Source: JACKAF01 sp041391485 (GTDB lineage Bacteria > Bdellovibrionota > FAC87 > UBA2466 > JACKAF01). From it: a DNA stretch of 64,000 nucleotides. A program made the position numbers and the translations under genes. How positions within the stretch are numbered: position 1 is the stretch's first letter; each line of letters opens with the position of its first letter. The notes beneath the pieces were generated by a model that made no database searches, had not been told where the DNA came from, and was given only the letters and a program-made list of their open reading frames with translations. The stretch is from assembly GCA_041391485.1 (NCBI GenBank), contig JAWKNY010000005.1, positions 1 through 64,000 of the forward strand. Reading direction: 5' to 3'. This document shows positions 44,951 through 54,116 of this stretch, one piece after another.

Positions 44951-45769
44951 CTAGCGACGACGAGAGGATCGCCGTTTCTTGGAAACCGATTTTCGATTTT
45001 TGCGGGATTCCACGTCCGCCTTTTTCTTCGCTGTGGCTTCGGTGAACTCCGACAGATCGGACGCCGGGGGTTCCGGGCGTTTGGCGATCTCGGCCGGGCG
45101 CACGGCTTTGGCTTTCGCTCTAAGCGTGTTGACGGCCGCCGCAACGGGCTTGTCGAGTACCGTTTGTCTGACGGATTGAGAATACAATAAGCTAATTCCA
45201 GAGAGCACAAGCGCGACCAGACTCGCTACCAGAGCGGCTTTTACACCCTTGGGCGGCTTCGCCTGGTGTTGCTTTGCCATCTCCTGAAGCATGCGGTCGT
45301 AGGCGATCGGCAGCTCACCGAGCATGCCGGACACGCGCTCAAAATTCTTGGAAACATGATCCGTGGTGTCTTTTACCGTGGCCCACTGTTTGGCCATCGA
45401 TTCCATGCTTTGTTGCATGGCGCCAGCTACCAAGGTCGCTTCCTGGCGCGGGCTTTCGAGTGAGATCTCAATGGGGGAGGCGTCGTCGGAGAGCGTGTCG
45501 GGCTCGATCGCCTCGGGTTCGGACTCCGCAGCGGCCTTCGACTTCTTTGCTGCTTTCTTTTTGCTGGCCTTCTTCTTGGACTTCTTCGCTGCCTTCTTTG
45601 GCTTTGCCTCGTCCAGTTCGAGTTCTACCGTAGCCTCGTCATCAAAATCTTCCAGCTCGAGTTCGGACGCTTCTTCCGCGTCATCATCCAAATCCAAATC
45701 AATTTCTTCGAGATCGATTACATCCGTCGTTTCTTCGATTTCGCTTTGAGTTTTCTTCTTGCGCCCCAT
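44951..45769 (-). CDS. Low-complexity single-pass membrane protein, unknown
   Basis: 272 residues in blocks: acidic (16-55, DLEEIDLDLDDDAEE), Lys/Ala (56-82, KKAAKKSKKKASKKKAAKK), Ser/Glu, a helical region with MQQSMESMAKQWATVKD, a TM helix (about 174-195, VKAALVASLVALVLSGISLL), and a basic C-terminus (KSVSKKRRSSRRR). The acidic-then-Lys/Ala pattern is like the linker of the nearby FtsK. No family recognised. May lie at the inner membrane with a nucleic-acid-binding tail. Confidence 0.6.
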   Translation of the reverse strand: MGRKKKTQSEIEETTDVIDLEEIDLDLDDDAEEASELELEDFDDEATVELELDEAKPKKAAKKSKKKASKKKAAKKSKAAAESEPEAIEPDTLSDDASPIEISLESPRQEATLVAGAMQQSMESMAKQWATVKDTTDHVSKNFERVSGMLGELPIAYDRMLQEMAKQHQAKPPKGVKAALVASLVALVLSGISLLYSQSVRQTVLDKPVAAAVNTLRAKAKAVRPAEIAKRPEPPASDLSEFTEATAKKKADVESRKNRKSVSKKRRSSRRR

Positions 45770-45965
45770 TTTTTACCTCTGTTGCTAATCCAGTACAGGC
45801 AAGGCTTCGCGCCTTTCCGGAACCGGAGTGCCCGATAGAGTAAGCAAGCCTAATGCCACAAAAAATCCCGCTTTTTGCTGCCTGAGAAGAGCCGGGGAGT
45901 GACGTTTTTGGTCACCTCCGGACTCGGGTGTAGCCAATTTGTGTTCACTCAAGTAGCTTTCGCTG

Positions 45966-47609
45966 GTGTTTGCTTGGTCGCGAAAAAAGTGGGCTATCCT
46001 GCTGGTGTTTTTGGGCGGTTTGCTAGCGTGTTACTTCACCGTGGGGACCGAGTGGGGGAGACTACGCGACAAACTCTTTGATGACGGCGATCTCATTACT
46101 GTCCTGTGGACGATGGACGCGATTGGCCACAACGCCGCCCATGGTATCCCCATTGCGGACCTTCCCATGTTCTTTCCCAATCGTGGAGTCTTGTTTTTTA
46201 GCGGGCACCTGCTGCTCCCTTCCGTTTTCTACAACTTCTTTAAGCTGCTCGTCGGGGCTCCGGTCTTTGCCTTCAACCTCACACTGCTTAGCTTTCTGGT
46301 TTTGAACTTTGTGACGATGGTTTTGTTCTGCCGGAATTTCGCGGGGCGCGGCCCCTCGGTGCTTGGAGGCATTCTTTTTGCTTTTGCCTCTTTCCGGCTT
46401 TCCCAGATCGGGCACCCGCAGGTGATGGCGCAGTTTTTTCTGCCCTTGGTCGGGCACTACCTGTTCGCCTATGAGCGCCATCGCCGGAACCGCGATTGGA
46501 TTCGGGCGGTTCTCTCTCTTGTGGGGCAATTCTACCTCGGCATTTATCAAGGCCTCATCGCCTGCTTGACGCTTCTGCCTTATCTCGTGTTGAGGGCAGT
46601 CTTTCAGACACATCGAGCGCAGTGGGCGATTCGGCTGTTCTTGTCATCGGTAATGTGGGGTGTGCTGCTGCTTCCTCTAGCGCTGCCTTACTGGAAGGTG
46701 ATGCACGGGCGGCAGGTCGCACGCCCGCTTTCGGAAGCCCACATCTACGGGGCGCACCTGACGCATTTCTTTGCGGCGCCCGAGTCGGGTCTTTGGCATT
46801 CTGTTACCGAGCCCTTCTTGCGGGCCCGTCACCACATGGTAGGGAAACGCTTATTCGTCGGGCTTGCCGCCATTGTTTTGGCGATACTCGCCTTTCGCTC
46901 CCTCAGCCAGCGGCCGCACCGGCAACGGCGTTTCCTTCTCTGGCTGTGTGGCAGCTCGCTCGTGTTTTTGATCTGGATGAGTCACGGGCCCCAGGCCTTA
47001 CTCTACAATCTGTTTCATGATTACGTTCCGGGATTCAAAGCCTTGCGGGCTCCTTCGCGCATCGGTTTTGGTTACTTGTTCGTGATGTCGGCACTCGTGG
47101 CGCTGGGGGCGGAATCGCTCACGCGTCGGCAAACGCGTGTCACTACCTTTTTGGTTTTTGCTTTGGCTCTACTGCTTGTGATTGAAAACAAGATCCGCTT
47201 GGATACCAAGAGCCCGCCGACGGAGTACGCCGCGATCGCTGAACACCTGGCGGGGGGAGAGGGGCCTATCGCGCATCTCCCGCTCTCTCGTCCTATCTAC
47301 CCGCGGTTTTTTGCTTCGCTTCGCCACCACCGCCCGCTGTTCAATGGGGAAAGTGCATTCTTTCCCGAGCCGCAGCAAAGCGCGTATCAGCAGGAGGGAG
47401 AAACCGGGCCAACGGCCAGCCTCCTCCAGTCGCTACGCGCGTACGGGGTTCGGGAATTTGTGGTCGAAACCGGCCATGCCTGGGAAAACGTGCTGCAGGC
47501 CCACTGTGAGCCCGTCGCCCTTGCCGGCCCCCACGGGCTCTACCGCTGCCCCCAAGCCCCCTCTCTGGGCCAGGCGGGTCGAACCCAGCCTGTTCTCCAA
47601 AAACAATAA
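45966..47609 (+). CDS. Large polytopic membrane protein (YfhO/GT-C-like)
   Basis: 547 residues, GTG start (an in-frame TAG lies just upstream, so no longer form exists). About 11 TM helices in residues 8-400 (WAILLVFLGGLLACYF; FNLTLLSFLVLNFVTMVLF), then a soluble C-terminal domain (about 410-540). Contains HDYVPGFKALRAPSRIGFG, a loop frequent in YfhO-like and GT-C glycan proteins. No Shine-Dalgarno visible, which lowers start confidence. Followed after 70 bp by the DUF5989 gene. Confidence 0.7.
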   Translation: MFAWSRKKWAILLVFLGGLLACYFTVGTEWGRLRDKLFDDGDLITVLWTMDAIGHNAAHGIPIADLPMFFPNRGVLFFSGHLLLPSVFYNFFKLLVGAPVFAFNLTLLSFLVLNFVTMVLFCRNFAGRGPSVLGGILFAFASFRLSQIGHPQVMAQFFLPLVGHYLFAYERHRRNRDWIRAVLSLVGQFYLGIYQGLIACLTLLPYLVLRAVFQTHRAQWAIRLFLSSVMWGVLLLPLALPYWKVMHGRQVARPLSEAHIYGAHLTHFFAAPESGLWHSVTEPFLRARHHMVGKRLFVGLAAIVLAILAFRSLSQRPHRQRRFLLWLCGSSLVFLIWMSHGPQALLYNLFHDYVPGFKALRAPSRIGFGYLFVMSALVALGAESLTRRQTRVTTFLVFALALLLVIENKIRLDTKSPPTEYAAIAEHLAGGEGPIAHLPLSRPIYPRFFASLRHHRPLFNGESAFFPEPQQSAYQQEGETGPTASLLQSLRAYGVREFVVETGHAWENVLQAHCEPVALAGPHGLYRCPQAPSLGQAGRTQPVLQKQ

Positions 47610-47679
47610 AATTAGAGACTTAGGAAGACTCAAACAGGCTTTGGGTGCTTCGCACCGCTTAAGTTGCTAAAATACTTAT

Positions 47680-47850
47680 ATGGACAACAAAATGGAAAAC
47701 CAGTCGCCGCTGGCCGATCTATGGGAATTTGCCCGGACGCGCAAAAAACTTTGGATCCTTCCGCTGATCCTGGTGCTCCTGATGCTAGCGCTTCTGATGT
47801 ACATGGTCGAGGGTTCCACCGTATCTCCCTTTGTTTACACCCTTTTTTGA
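47680..47850 (+). CDS. DUF5989 family small membrane protein
   Basis: 56 residues: N-terminal LADLWEFARTRKKLW, one TM helix ILPLILVLLMLALLMYMV, then VSPFVYTLF. The WEF/RxRKK/W...APFxYTLF-type layout matches DUF5989 proteins that often sit with SxtJ-like membrane proteins and carbamoyltransferases. Its role is unknown. It is downstream of the YfhO-like protein, as these small proteins often are, supporting a shared membrane task. Confidence 0.75.
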   Translation: MDNKMENQSPLADLWEFARTRKKLWILPLILVLLMLALLMYMVEGSTVSPFVYTLF

Positions 47851-47924
47851 TCCTCACCGCGTGGCCCAGCACGGCTTCTTGAGCCTCTAGTCCTAGCTGC
47901 CGATAAACAGGCTGGAGGTCTGTT

Positions 47925-48539
47925 TTGTTTAAGGCGCGGCATGTCATGGTTCTGGGGCTGATCTGGAGCTTTTGCCTCCCCGCTTGGGCGGAGGAGGAGA
48001 ACGATCCGTGGGAGTACCCGATCACCCATGCGCACCAGCTCAAAGTAGCGATGCCGATTTACGGTGGCATTGCGGTTGGATCCTCGCTTTTCGGAGACGC
48101 CTCACGCATGGGCGGACTCTTCGGTTTTGGTTTTGATTTTTGGTACGGCCGCCGGACGTGGAGTCTGGAAATCGGGCTGCTCTCGGTATCCAAGGGGTAC
48201 GGACTTTCGGGGACGACAGCGAATTTGGATTACTTGCAGATTCCACTCATCTGGCGATGGACGTGGAGAAACAAATTTTCGTTGGGTGCCGGAGGGTATG
48301 CGGCGCCGGTAACGGTAGCCGCGAACACCAAAACCGGCGGTGTCGCGACCGACAACACGGATTTTACCGGGGACTACGGTTTGGTATTTAGCGTGCGCTA
48401 CGCCGAACGCATTCTCCCCAAGGTACGTTTCGGTTTAGAGGGGCGTTACAATTTGGGTTTGTCCAATGTATCGCGTACGAGCACGCACCAGTTGAGGACT
48501 TGGCTGGTGCTAGCCACTTTGGAGTTTGGCCTATGGTAG
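47925..48539 (+). CDS. Secreted outer-membrane beta-barrel protein
   Basis: 204 residues, TTG start supported by GGAGG 6 bp upstream; an ATG seven codons later is possible. Signal peptide MFKARHVMVLGLIWSFCLPAWA. Mature part has barrel strands (GGLFGFGFDFWYGRRTWSLE, YGLVFSVRYAERIL, GLEGRYNLGLSNVSRT) much like the two barrels at 1.2-2.6 kb, including the YNLGLSN motif. Function unknown. Confidence 0.78.
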   Translation: MFKARHVMVLGLIWSFCLPAWAEEENDPWEYPITHAHQLKVAMPIYGGIAVGSSLFGDASRMGGLFGFGFDFWYGRRTWSLEIGLLSVSKGYGLSGTTANLDYLQIPLIWRWTWRNKFSLGAGGYAAPVTVAANTKTGGVATDNTDFTGDYGLVFSVRYAERILPKVRFGLEGRYNLGLSNVSRTSTHQLRTWLVLATLEFGLW

Positions 48540-48553
48540 TTTTGGAGGCAAAC

Positions 48554-48982
48554 ATGAAACAAGGAAGTTGGTTCGGCTTTTCGGCCGCACTCGTGCTCTT
48601 TTGTTCGCCATTGATGGCGGAAAACCGCGTGGGCGGTGGAGCGCCCGTCAAGACCCCGCCCGGTTACGGCGTTCAGGTTTTTGACGACGCTATTTTCCAA
48701 GATACCGGCAAGAAAACCACCGAGGAAACCACGGAGAGTTCCGTGACGGGAACCAAACGCTACGTGAACGGAGAGTTTGGTCAGTACAACGAGCAGCAAG
48801 TCCAGCAGTGGCGTCAGAGCTGTGCGGGCGATGTGGCGAACCCGGCTGCCTACTCCGAGTGTGTGCGGCGCGAACGATCCCGGTCGACTGAGATTTTGAA
48901 AGAAAGCGAAAAGAACGTGGAGGGTCGACAAAACTCTCCGCTGCGTCGCCAGAGCACAACGCCCGGCTTAGGAGACTTCTAA
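48554..48982 (+). CDS. Secreted protein, unknown
   Basis: 142 residues from ATG 48554 with GGAGG; a longer in-frame start lies within the previous gene. Signal peptide MKQGSWFGFSAALVLFCSPLMA. The mature part is polar, with two Cys (CAGDVANPAAYSEC, spaced 13 apart) that may form a disulfide, and no recognised domain. Start is 15 bp after the barrel gene, so the two are likely an operon. Confidence 0.6.
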   Translation: MKQGSWFGFSAALVLFCSPLMAENRVGGGAPVKTPPGYGVQVFDDAIFQDTGKKTTEETTESSVTGTKRYVNGEFGQYNEQQVQQWRQSCAGDVANPAAYSECVRRERSRSTEILKESEKNVEGRQNSPLRRQSTTPGLGDF

Positions 48983-49021
48983 GTCGGTGCAAGAAGCCGA
49001 GGCTCGTGTTAAGGGATAGAG

Positions 49022-49432
49022 ATGGAATTGAAGCTTTCTCATGTGGCCATCGCAGTTCCCGAAATTAACACGATCGCAGAGCGTCTCAAGGCTTTGGCCT
49101 TAGAGGTGGCGGAAACGCACCGGGTAGAAACCGAGAAGGTCGTTGCCGCCATGATTCCGGTGGAGGTCTCCTCGGAGTTTCGTATCGAACTCCTGGAACC
49201 TTCGGCCTCCGGTTCGCCGATTGCGAAGTTTTTGGAAAAGCGTCCCGCCGGGGGGATGCACCACTTGAGCTTTGAAGTTTCGAACCTTCAGGAGTGGAAG
49301 AAGGTTCTGGAAAAAAACGGCTTTGAGATTTTGCCGCCAGGCATACGCAAAGCGGCGCGAGGGATAGCGCTCTTTATTCACCCTAGGAGTATCGGGGGAG
49401 TCCTGGTGGAGTTAGAAGAGATCCAAGTCTAA
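49022..49432 (+). CDS. mce: Methylmalonyl-CoA epimerase-like VOC protein
   Basis: 136 residues. VOC fold with metal ligands in LSHVAIAVPEI (His7), GMHHLSFEVSN and VELEEI near the end, matching methylmalonyl-CoA epimerase. Converts (S)- to (R)-methylmalonyl-CoA in propionyl-CoA use. No mutase gene is nearby, so the pathway cannot be confirmed here. 8 bp before the rhomboid gene. Confidence 0.85.
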   Translation: MELKLSHVAIAVPEINTIAERLKALALEVAETHRVETEKVVAAMIPVEVSSEFRIELLEPSASGSPIAKFLEKRPAGGMHHLSFEVSNLQEWKKVLEKNGFEILPPGIRKAARGIALFIHPRSIGGVLVELEEIQV

Positions 49433-49440
49433 GGGGAGCT

Positions 49441-50223
49441 ATGCGCTACGATCAGATAAGCCCTGTCCCACCACTTACCAAGGTCACCAAGAACGTGATC
49501 ATCTTGTGCGTGGTTATCTACTTCTTCGACCTCATCACCGATAGCTTGGGCATTCGTTTTGGCTTCTACCGTTTAAACGAACTCTTCGGATTGGTCCCGG
49601 CCTTTGTGCTTGAAAAAGGTTGGGTCTGGCAGTTTGTGACCTACATCTTCATGCATGGGCACATGCTGCACCTTCTAATGAACATGCTCATTCTCTGGTA
49701 CTTCGGTGCGGAGATTGAGATGCGGCTCGGTGAGCTCAACTTCTTAAAGTACTTTCTCCTCTGCGGGGTAGGTGCGGGTCTTTTTAACTTTGGCGTGAAC
49801 TTGCTAGTCGCGCACATGACCGGAACGCGGGTTCTGGCAAACCCCATTGTCGGCGCTAGCGGTGCGATCTTCGGCATTCTAGCGGCCTATGGAATCTTCT
49901 ACGGCAACCGCTACTTTCTTGTTTTCTTCCTGTTCCCGATGAAGGCCAAATACTTTGTGCTGCTGATGGCAGGGATAGAGCTTGTCATGGGGATTGAGGC
50001 CAACCCGCGGGACAACGTCGCCCATTTCGCGCACATCGGCGGCATGGCGGTTGGCGCTCTTTACATCTACCTCAAGTACGTTAAAGGCCCGCTTTTTGGC
50101 GGAAGCCAAAGCAAGAAAGACGCCGAGCGCGACAATCTCCGTCGCCAATTTCGTCTGATCGTCAACCAGGACGATAACGAAGACAACAAGCAGGACGGCG
50201 GCGGCCCCTCCTACTGGAACTAA
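49441..50223 (+). CDS. Rhomboid family intramembrane serine protease
   Basis: 260 residues, six TM helices. Catalytic Ser140 in GASGAIFG and His197 in FAHIGGM, with the oxyanion Asn81 in HLLMNM, so the active site is complete. Rhomboids cut TM helices of membrane substrates. C-terminal 45 residues are charged and Gln/Asn/Asp-rich (QDDNEDNKQDGGG) and probably cytoplasmic. Substrate unknown. Confidence 0.92.
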   Translation: MRYDQISPVPPLTKVTKNVIILCVVIYFFDLITDSLGIRFGFYRLNELFGLVPAFVLEKGWVWQFVTYIFMHGHMLHLLMNMLILWYFGAEIEMRLGELNFLKYFLLCGVGAGLFNFGVNLLVAHMTGTRVLANPIVGASGAIFGILAAYGIFYGNRYFLVFFLFPMKAKYFVLLMAGIELVMGIEANPRDNVAHFAHIGGMAVGALYIYLKYVKGPLFGGSQSKKDAERDNLRRQFRLIVNQDDNEDNKQDGGGPSYWN

Positions 50224-50235
50224 ATTGCCTTTTAT

Positions 50236-52293
50236 TTATTGCTTAGGTGCTTTGGAAAAATCTATGTAGAGCTTTTCGTGGGATTTCTTGGCAAGTCCCT
50301 TGGTGAGACGCTGCAAGTCCTCTTCGCTCGTGAAACAGCCGTGGATACGCTGCATGGGCTTTCCGGGAAGGATCATCAAACTGTCACCGCGTCCAATGAG
50401 GTCTTCAGCACCCGAGGTGTCGAGCACCGTACGAGAGTCGACCGCGGACGGCACCTTAAACGCCAGACGTGAGGGGATGTTGGCCTTGATCAAGCCCGTA
50501 ACGACGTCCGTAGACGGGCGCTGGGTCGCAATCACTAAGTGGATACCTGCCGCACGCGCTTTTTGAGCCAGACGGGTGATCGCCTCTTCCACTTCACCGC
50601 CGCTAGTCAGCATCAAATCCGCTAACTCGTCGACAACGATCACGATATAAGGCAGCTTGTTCGACGCCGCCTTCATGCTGGAGTTATAGGAATCAATATT
50701 CTTGGACCCGTACTCCGCCATAATGTTGTAGCGGTTTTCCATCTCCATCACGGCCCAGTTGAGCGCGTTCACCGCGTGCTGAGGACGGGTGATGATGTTG
50801 CTGATGAGATGAGGCAGCCCTTCAAAGACATTCAACTCCAACATCTTCGGATCAATCAAAATCATGCGCAATTGCTGCGGGCTCATTCGGTAGAGAAAGC
50901 TTGTAATCAAAGAGTTTACGAAAACTGACTTACCGCTACCCGTCGCACCGGCAACCAGTAAGTGAGGCATCCCAGCCAAATCGCCAATCATAGCCTGGCC
51001 GTCGGTAGATTTTCCAAGCGCCACCGGGATACGGATTTTCTTGTCGGCGAACTCCTTTGAAGAAAGGATCTGCTTCAAAGAGATGATCTCTGATTTGGGG
51101 CGCGGGACCTCGATACCGACTACCGTTTTTCCGGGAATCGGGGCCACGATGCGCAGGTCGGGCGTTCCCATTACGATTCCAAGATCCTCTTGGACGTTCG
51201 CAATCGCTTTGAGCTTCACGCCTGCGGAGGGTTTAAACTCATAGGTATTAATCACGGGTCCTACCGATACGGTTTCGACCTCTCCCGTGATATTGAAAGA
51301 AACCAAGTGCTCGCAGATCTTTCGGGTGTTGTCGCGTATCTCGCTGCGTGTGGGTTTTTTGGCGCCGCTGTCGTAGTTCTGCAAGGATCTCAAGGACGGG
51401 AACTTGTAAGTCTCTCGGTACGGGATCACTTCCTGGAACTCGGCCTCGGTGCTTTCCTCGGCACTGTCGTCCCCATCGCCGTCATCGTCTAGCGAATCGG
51501 AGTCCTCATCCAGCTCTTCTTCGTCGTCGTCTGCATTCTTTTTGGCAGCCTTCTTCGGCTTTTTCTTCTTTGCAGGTTTTGCCTTCGCCTTAGGCTTAGA
51601 AACCGGAGCTTTGGCGATAATTTTTTCTTCTTCCTCTTCCGACGAGTCTTCTTCGGTCTCTTCTTCCTCGCTTAGATCAATTTCCTCAAAGTCTTCAAAC
51701 GTGTTGCCAATAAGAGGGCGGAATAAGCGCCGCAGGCTCAAGTCGGTCGTGAGCATCAAAGTCACTAGAAAGCCACCTCCCAGAAGGAGGCCCGCCCCAG
51801 TCGAATTGAAATAGCGGTACAACCAAGCGCCGCCCGTTTTGCCGATGATGCCACCCATGAGAGGGCTCAGATCCGAAACGGTTTGGTGGAAAAGCACGTA
51901 GCACGCCATCGAACCCAGTGCTGCCGAGATGGCCCCTCCAAGCATCAACAGAAGGTTCTTACGCATAGAAGTTCCAGAAAAACTTAGAAAGGATAAAAAC
52001 GAGGTGAGCCCAAGGAGCGAGTAGCCCATGACGCCCAGATAGCCGAGAAGGTATTCCGCCAACCAGGCTCCCACAATACCCCCCAGGTTATTTACCTGAT
52101 CCCACTGGTTGTGTTTGAGGTTGTAGGTATCGATGGGCACGTAAGAGGTGAGCGCCACCAAGACGAAGAGGGTGACAAGCGTGAAAATGCTGCCCTTGAG
52201 TTCGCGGGCCGTGCGGTCTTCATGCTTTGGGCGGACGTCGGCTTCGCTGTCCCGCTCAAATACATTTGCAATGGCTTGTTTCAGTCTACTCAA
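50236..52293 (-). CDS. ftsK: DNA translocase FtsK/SpoIIIE, no gamma domain
   Basis: 685 residues. Four N-terminal TM helices (about 33-190), a linker with acidic-Lys/Ala-acidic blocks (about 200-285), then the FtsK alpha domain and RecA-like motor: Walker A AGATGSGKS, Walker B IVVDELADLM, and IATQRPSTDVVTGLIKAN. The protein stops at LYIDFSKAPKQ, right after the motor domain; the winged-helix gamma domain that reads KOPS and contacts XerD is absent, and no frame downstream encodes it before the rhomboid gene. Pumps DNA at the division septum. Confidence 0.93.
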   Translation of the reverse strand: MSRLKQAIANVFERDSEADVRPKHEDRTARELKGSIFTLVTLFVLVALTSYVPIDTYNLKHNQWDQVNNLGGIVGAWLAEYLLGYLGVMGYSLLGLTSFLSFLSFSGTSMRKNLLLMLGGAISAALGSMACYVLFHQTVSDLSPLMGGIIGKTGGAWLYRYFNSTGAGLLLGGGFLVTLMLTTDLSLRRLFRPLIGNTFEDFEEIDLSEEEETEEDSSEEEEEKIIAKAPVSKPKAKAKPAKKKKPKKAAKKNADDDEEELDEDSDSLDDDGDGDDSAEESTEAEFQEVIPYRETYKFPSLRSLQNYDSGAKKPTRSEIRDNTRKICEHLVSFNITGEVETVSVGPVINTYEFKPSAGVKLKAIANVQEDLGIVMGTPDLRIVAPIPGKTVVGIEVPRPKSEIISLKQILSSKEFADKKIRIPVALGKSTDGQAMIGDLAGMPHLLVAGATGSGKSVFVNSLITSFLYRMSPQQLRMILIDPKMLELNVFEGLPHLISNIITRPQHAVNALNWAVMEMENRYNIMAEYGSKNIDSYNSSMKAASNKLPYIVIVVDELADLMLTSGGEVEEAITRLAQKARAAGIHLVIATQRPSTDVVTGLIKANIPSRLAFKVPSAVDSRTVLDTSGAEDLIGRGDSLMILPGKPMQRIHGCFTSEEDLQRLTKGLAKKSHEKLYIDFSKAPKQ

Positions 52294-52562
52294 GTCCCAG
52301 TACTCCTAAAGCCAGTGGGCACACCTACCCACCGATCCGACTCAGTCGCCTCTCACTTTTTGCAAGTAGAGTGCCGGGCGTACACAGGCAGTTTCATGCC
52401 CAGCGCGTGGGAGAGCGTGCGCTTTTGTGCCCAAATTCGGCTTTTCCCCGCGGGTTTGGGCCCAGGAATGTCACCCAAACGGGGGGCTTTTGCGCACGCC
52501 ACGCAGGTGACTGTCTGGCGCGAAGCTTGCTTGAAGGGGCCGGAGCGAACGAAGGAGGCAAG

Positions 52563-52928
52563 GTGTCGCGTTGGTATTTTTTGATAATCTGGGTAGTCGC
52601 CTTTGTGGTGAGTATGGCGCAGGCAGAAACCGGCATCACGGTTCTCGATCCAGATTACTTTGATCGCTTGGAAGGTTCCGCAAACCTCGGCGATGCCGAC
52701 GACGAGGAATACGCCTGCCAACGTTTCACTGGGGCGACCCACACGGCGATGACATCGTCTGCTTTTAAGAAAATAAAAAAATCGTGTGGCGGAAACTTGA
52801 TCGTCCAGCACATTCAACCACGCAAGCGCTTTGTTCCCATGAACGAGTGGAAGCAGCACGAAACCGGCTACCTGCTAGTTTGTTGCCGGGGGAAGTCCCG
52901 CTCCCGCCGCGGTTTCTCCCGCGATTAG
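52563..52928 (+). CDS. Small secreted protein, unknown
   Basis: 121 residues from GTG 52563 with GGAGG four bases upstream; the longer in-frame ORF back to 52227 lacks a signal. Signal peptide MSRWYFLIIWVVAFVVSMAQA. Mature part has five Cys (ACQRF, KKSCGG, LVCCRG) and a basic tail (RGKSRSRRGFSRD). No family recognised. Divergent from ftsK; the 269-bp gap otherwise shows nothing I can name. Confidence 0.55.
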   Translation: MSRWYFLIIWVVAFVVSMAQAETGITVLDPDYFDRLEGSANLGDADDEEYACQRFTGATHTAMTSSAFKKIKKSCGGNLIVQHIQPRKRFVPMNEWKQHETGYLLVCCRGKSRSRRGFSRD

Positions 52929-52987
52929 CTTTCTATTTTTCCTTCCTTCCCATAGTCATTGCGACTTTTTGGATTTAGTATGGTCGC

Positions 52988-54007
52988 ATGCTAGCAGCCT
53001 ATTTGAACAAGTTTGGTGGACCCGAAGTACTGGAAGTCGGCAACGTCCGCGCCCCGGGTGTGGCGGACAACGAGGTGAGGGTAGCCGTAAGAAGTTCGGC
53101 CCTGAACCATCTGGATATTTGGGTTCGCAAAGGCCTGCCGGGTCTCAAGGTGGAATTCCCGCACATTCTTGGTGGGGACGCGTCCGGTCTTGTGGAAGCG
53201 GTCGGAAAAAACGTGAAAGACGTTTTTATCGGCGACGAAGTCATCGTACACCCCGGACTTTGCAGTACGCCATGGGAAGAGGTGGAGAGCCTCGCCGCCG
53301 ATTACAAGATTTTGGGTGAGCACCTAAACGGTACCAACGCCGAAATGGTGACGGTGCCGCGTGAAAATATTTTCCCTAAGCCAAAGAACCTCTCCTTTGA
53401 CGAAGCGGCATCGGTACCGCTGGTGTTTACCACCGCGTGGCAAATGGTCGTGGGCCGGGGCGCGGTGCAGGCCGGGGATTTGTTGCTCGTACACGCCGCT
53501 GGTAGTGGGGTGAGTTCAGCGGCCATTCAGATCGCCAAGTGTTTTGGTGCTACCGTAGTTGCCACTGCGGGGAGTGCCAAAAAGCTGGATCTTGCTACGC
53601 AGCTAGGTGCGGACCACGTCGTCAATTATTCACAAAGTAATGTTGTTTCCGAAATCAAAAAACTCTTTGGAAAGCGTCGTGTGGATTGCGTGATCGATCA
53701 CGTCGGAGCCGACACGTGGGAGTCGCACTTTGAGGTATTGCGAAGAGGGGGTAAGATCGTAACGTGTGGGGCGACTAGCGGCTTCGAAGTGCGCTTGGAT
53801 TTGCGCTATGTTTTTTACAAACAGATCCAAATCCTCGGCTCGACGATGGGGTCCAAAGGAGACTTCCCGCGAATTCTGCGCTTATTGGAATCGGGAAAAC
53901 TCAAAGCGGTAGTAGACAAAAGTTTCCCGCTGAATGACATCCAAAAAGCGCATGCGTACCTTGAGGGGCGTCATGCCTTAGGCAAGGTGATAGTAACCGT
54001 GTCATAA
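52988..54007 (+). CDS. MDR family NAD(P)H-dependent oxidoreductase (quinone reductase-like)
   Basis: 339 residues. GroES-like domain with GGDASGLVEAVGKNV, Rossmann domain with VHAAGSGVSSAAIQIAKCFG and VIDHVGADTW. The four-Cys structural zinc motif of alcohol dehydrogenases is missing and the catalytic Cys position reads LNHLDIW, so it is probably zinc-independent (quinone oxidoreductase/crotonyl-CoA reductase-like). Substrate unknown. Single gene, 59 bp after the secreted protein. Confidence 0.85.
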   Translation: MLAAYLNKFGGPEVLEVGNVRAPGVADNEVRVAVRSSALNHLDIWVRKGLPGLKVEFPHILGGDASGLVEAVGKNVKDVFIGDEVIVHPGLCSTPWEEVESLAADYKILGEHLNGTNAEMVTVPRENIFPKPKNLSFDEAASVPLVFTTAWQMVVGRGAVQAGDLLLVHAAGSGVSSAAIQIAKCFGATVVATAGSAKKLDLATQLGADHVVNYSQSNVVSEIKKLFGKRRVDCVIDHVGADTWESHFEVLRRGGKIVTCGATSGFEVRLDLRYVFYKQIQILGSTMGSKGDFPRILRLLESGKLKAVVDKSFPLNDIQKAHAYLEGRHALGKVIVTVS

Positions 54008-54116
54008 CAAGGGCTTACAAGTTCCTCTCAGGCGATAACGCACCCCATTTCTAGGCTTGATTCTAATTTTTCAGCTTCCGATGAGTATGGTATAGCCTGC
54101 CTTGCAGGGGACATAG

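Noticed and set aside
51449..51814. Plus-strand poly-Ser ORF opposite ftsK
   Set aside because: Antisense of the Glu/Lys-rich FtsK linker; composition artefact.
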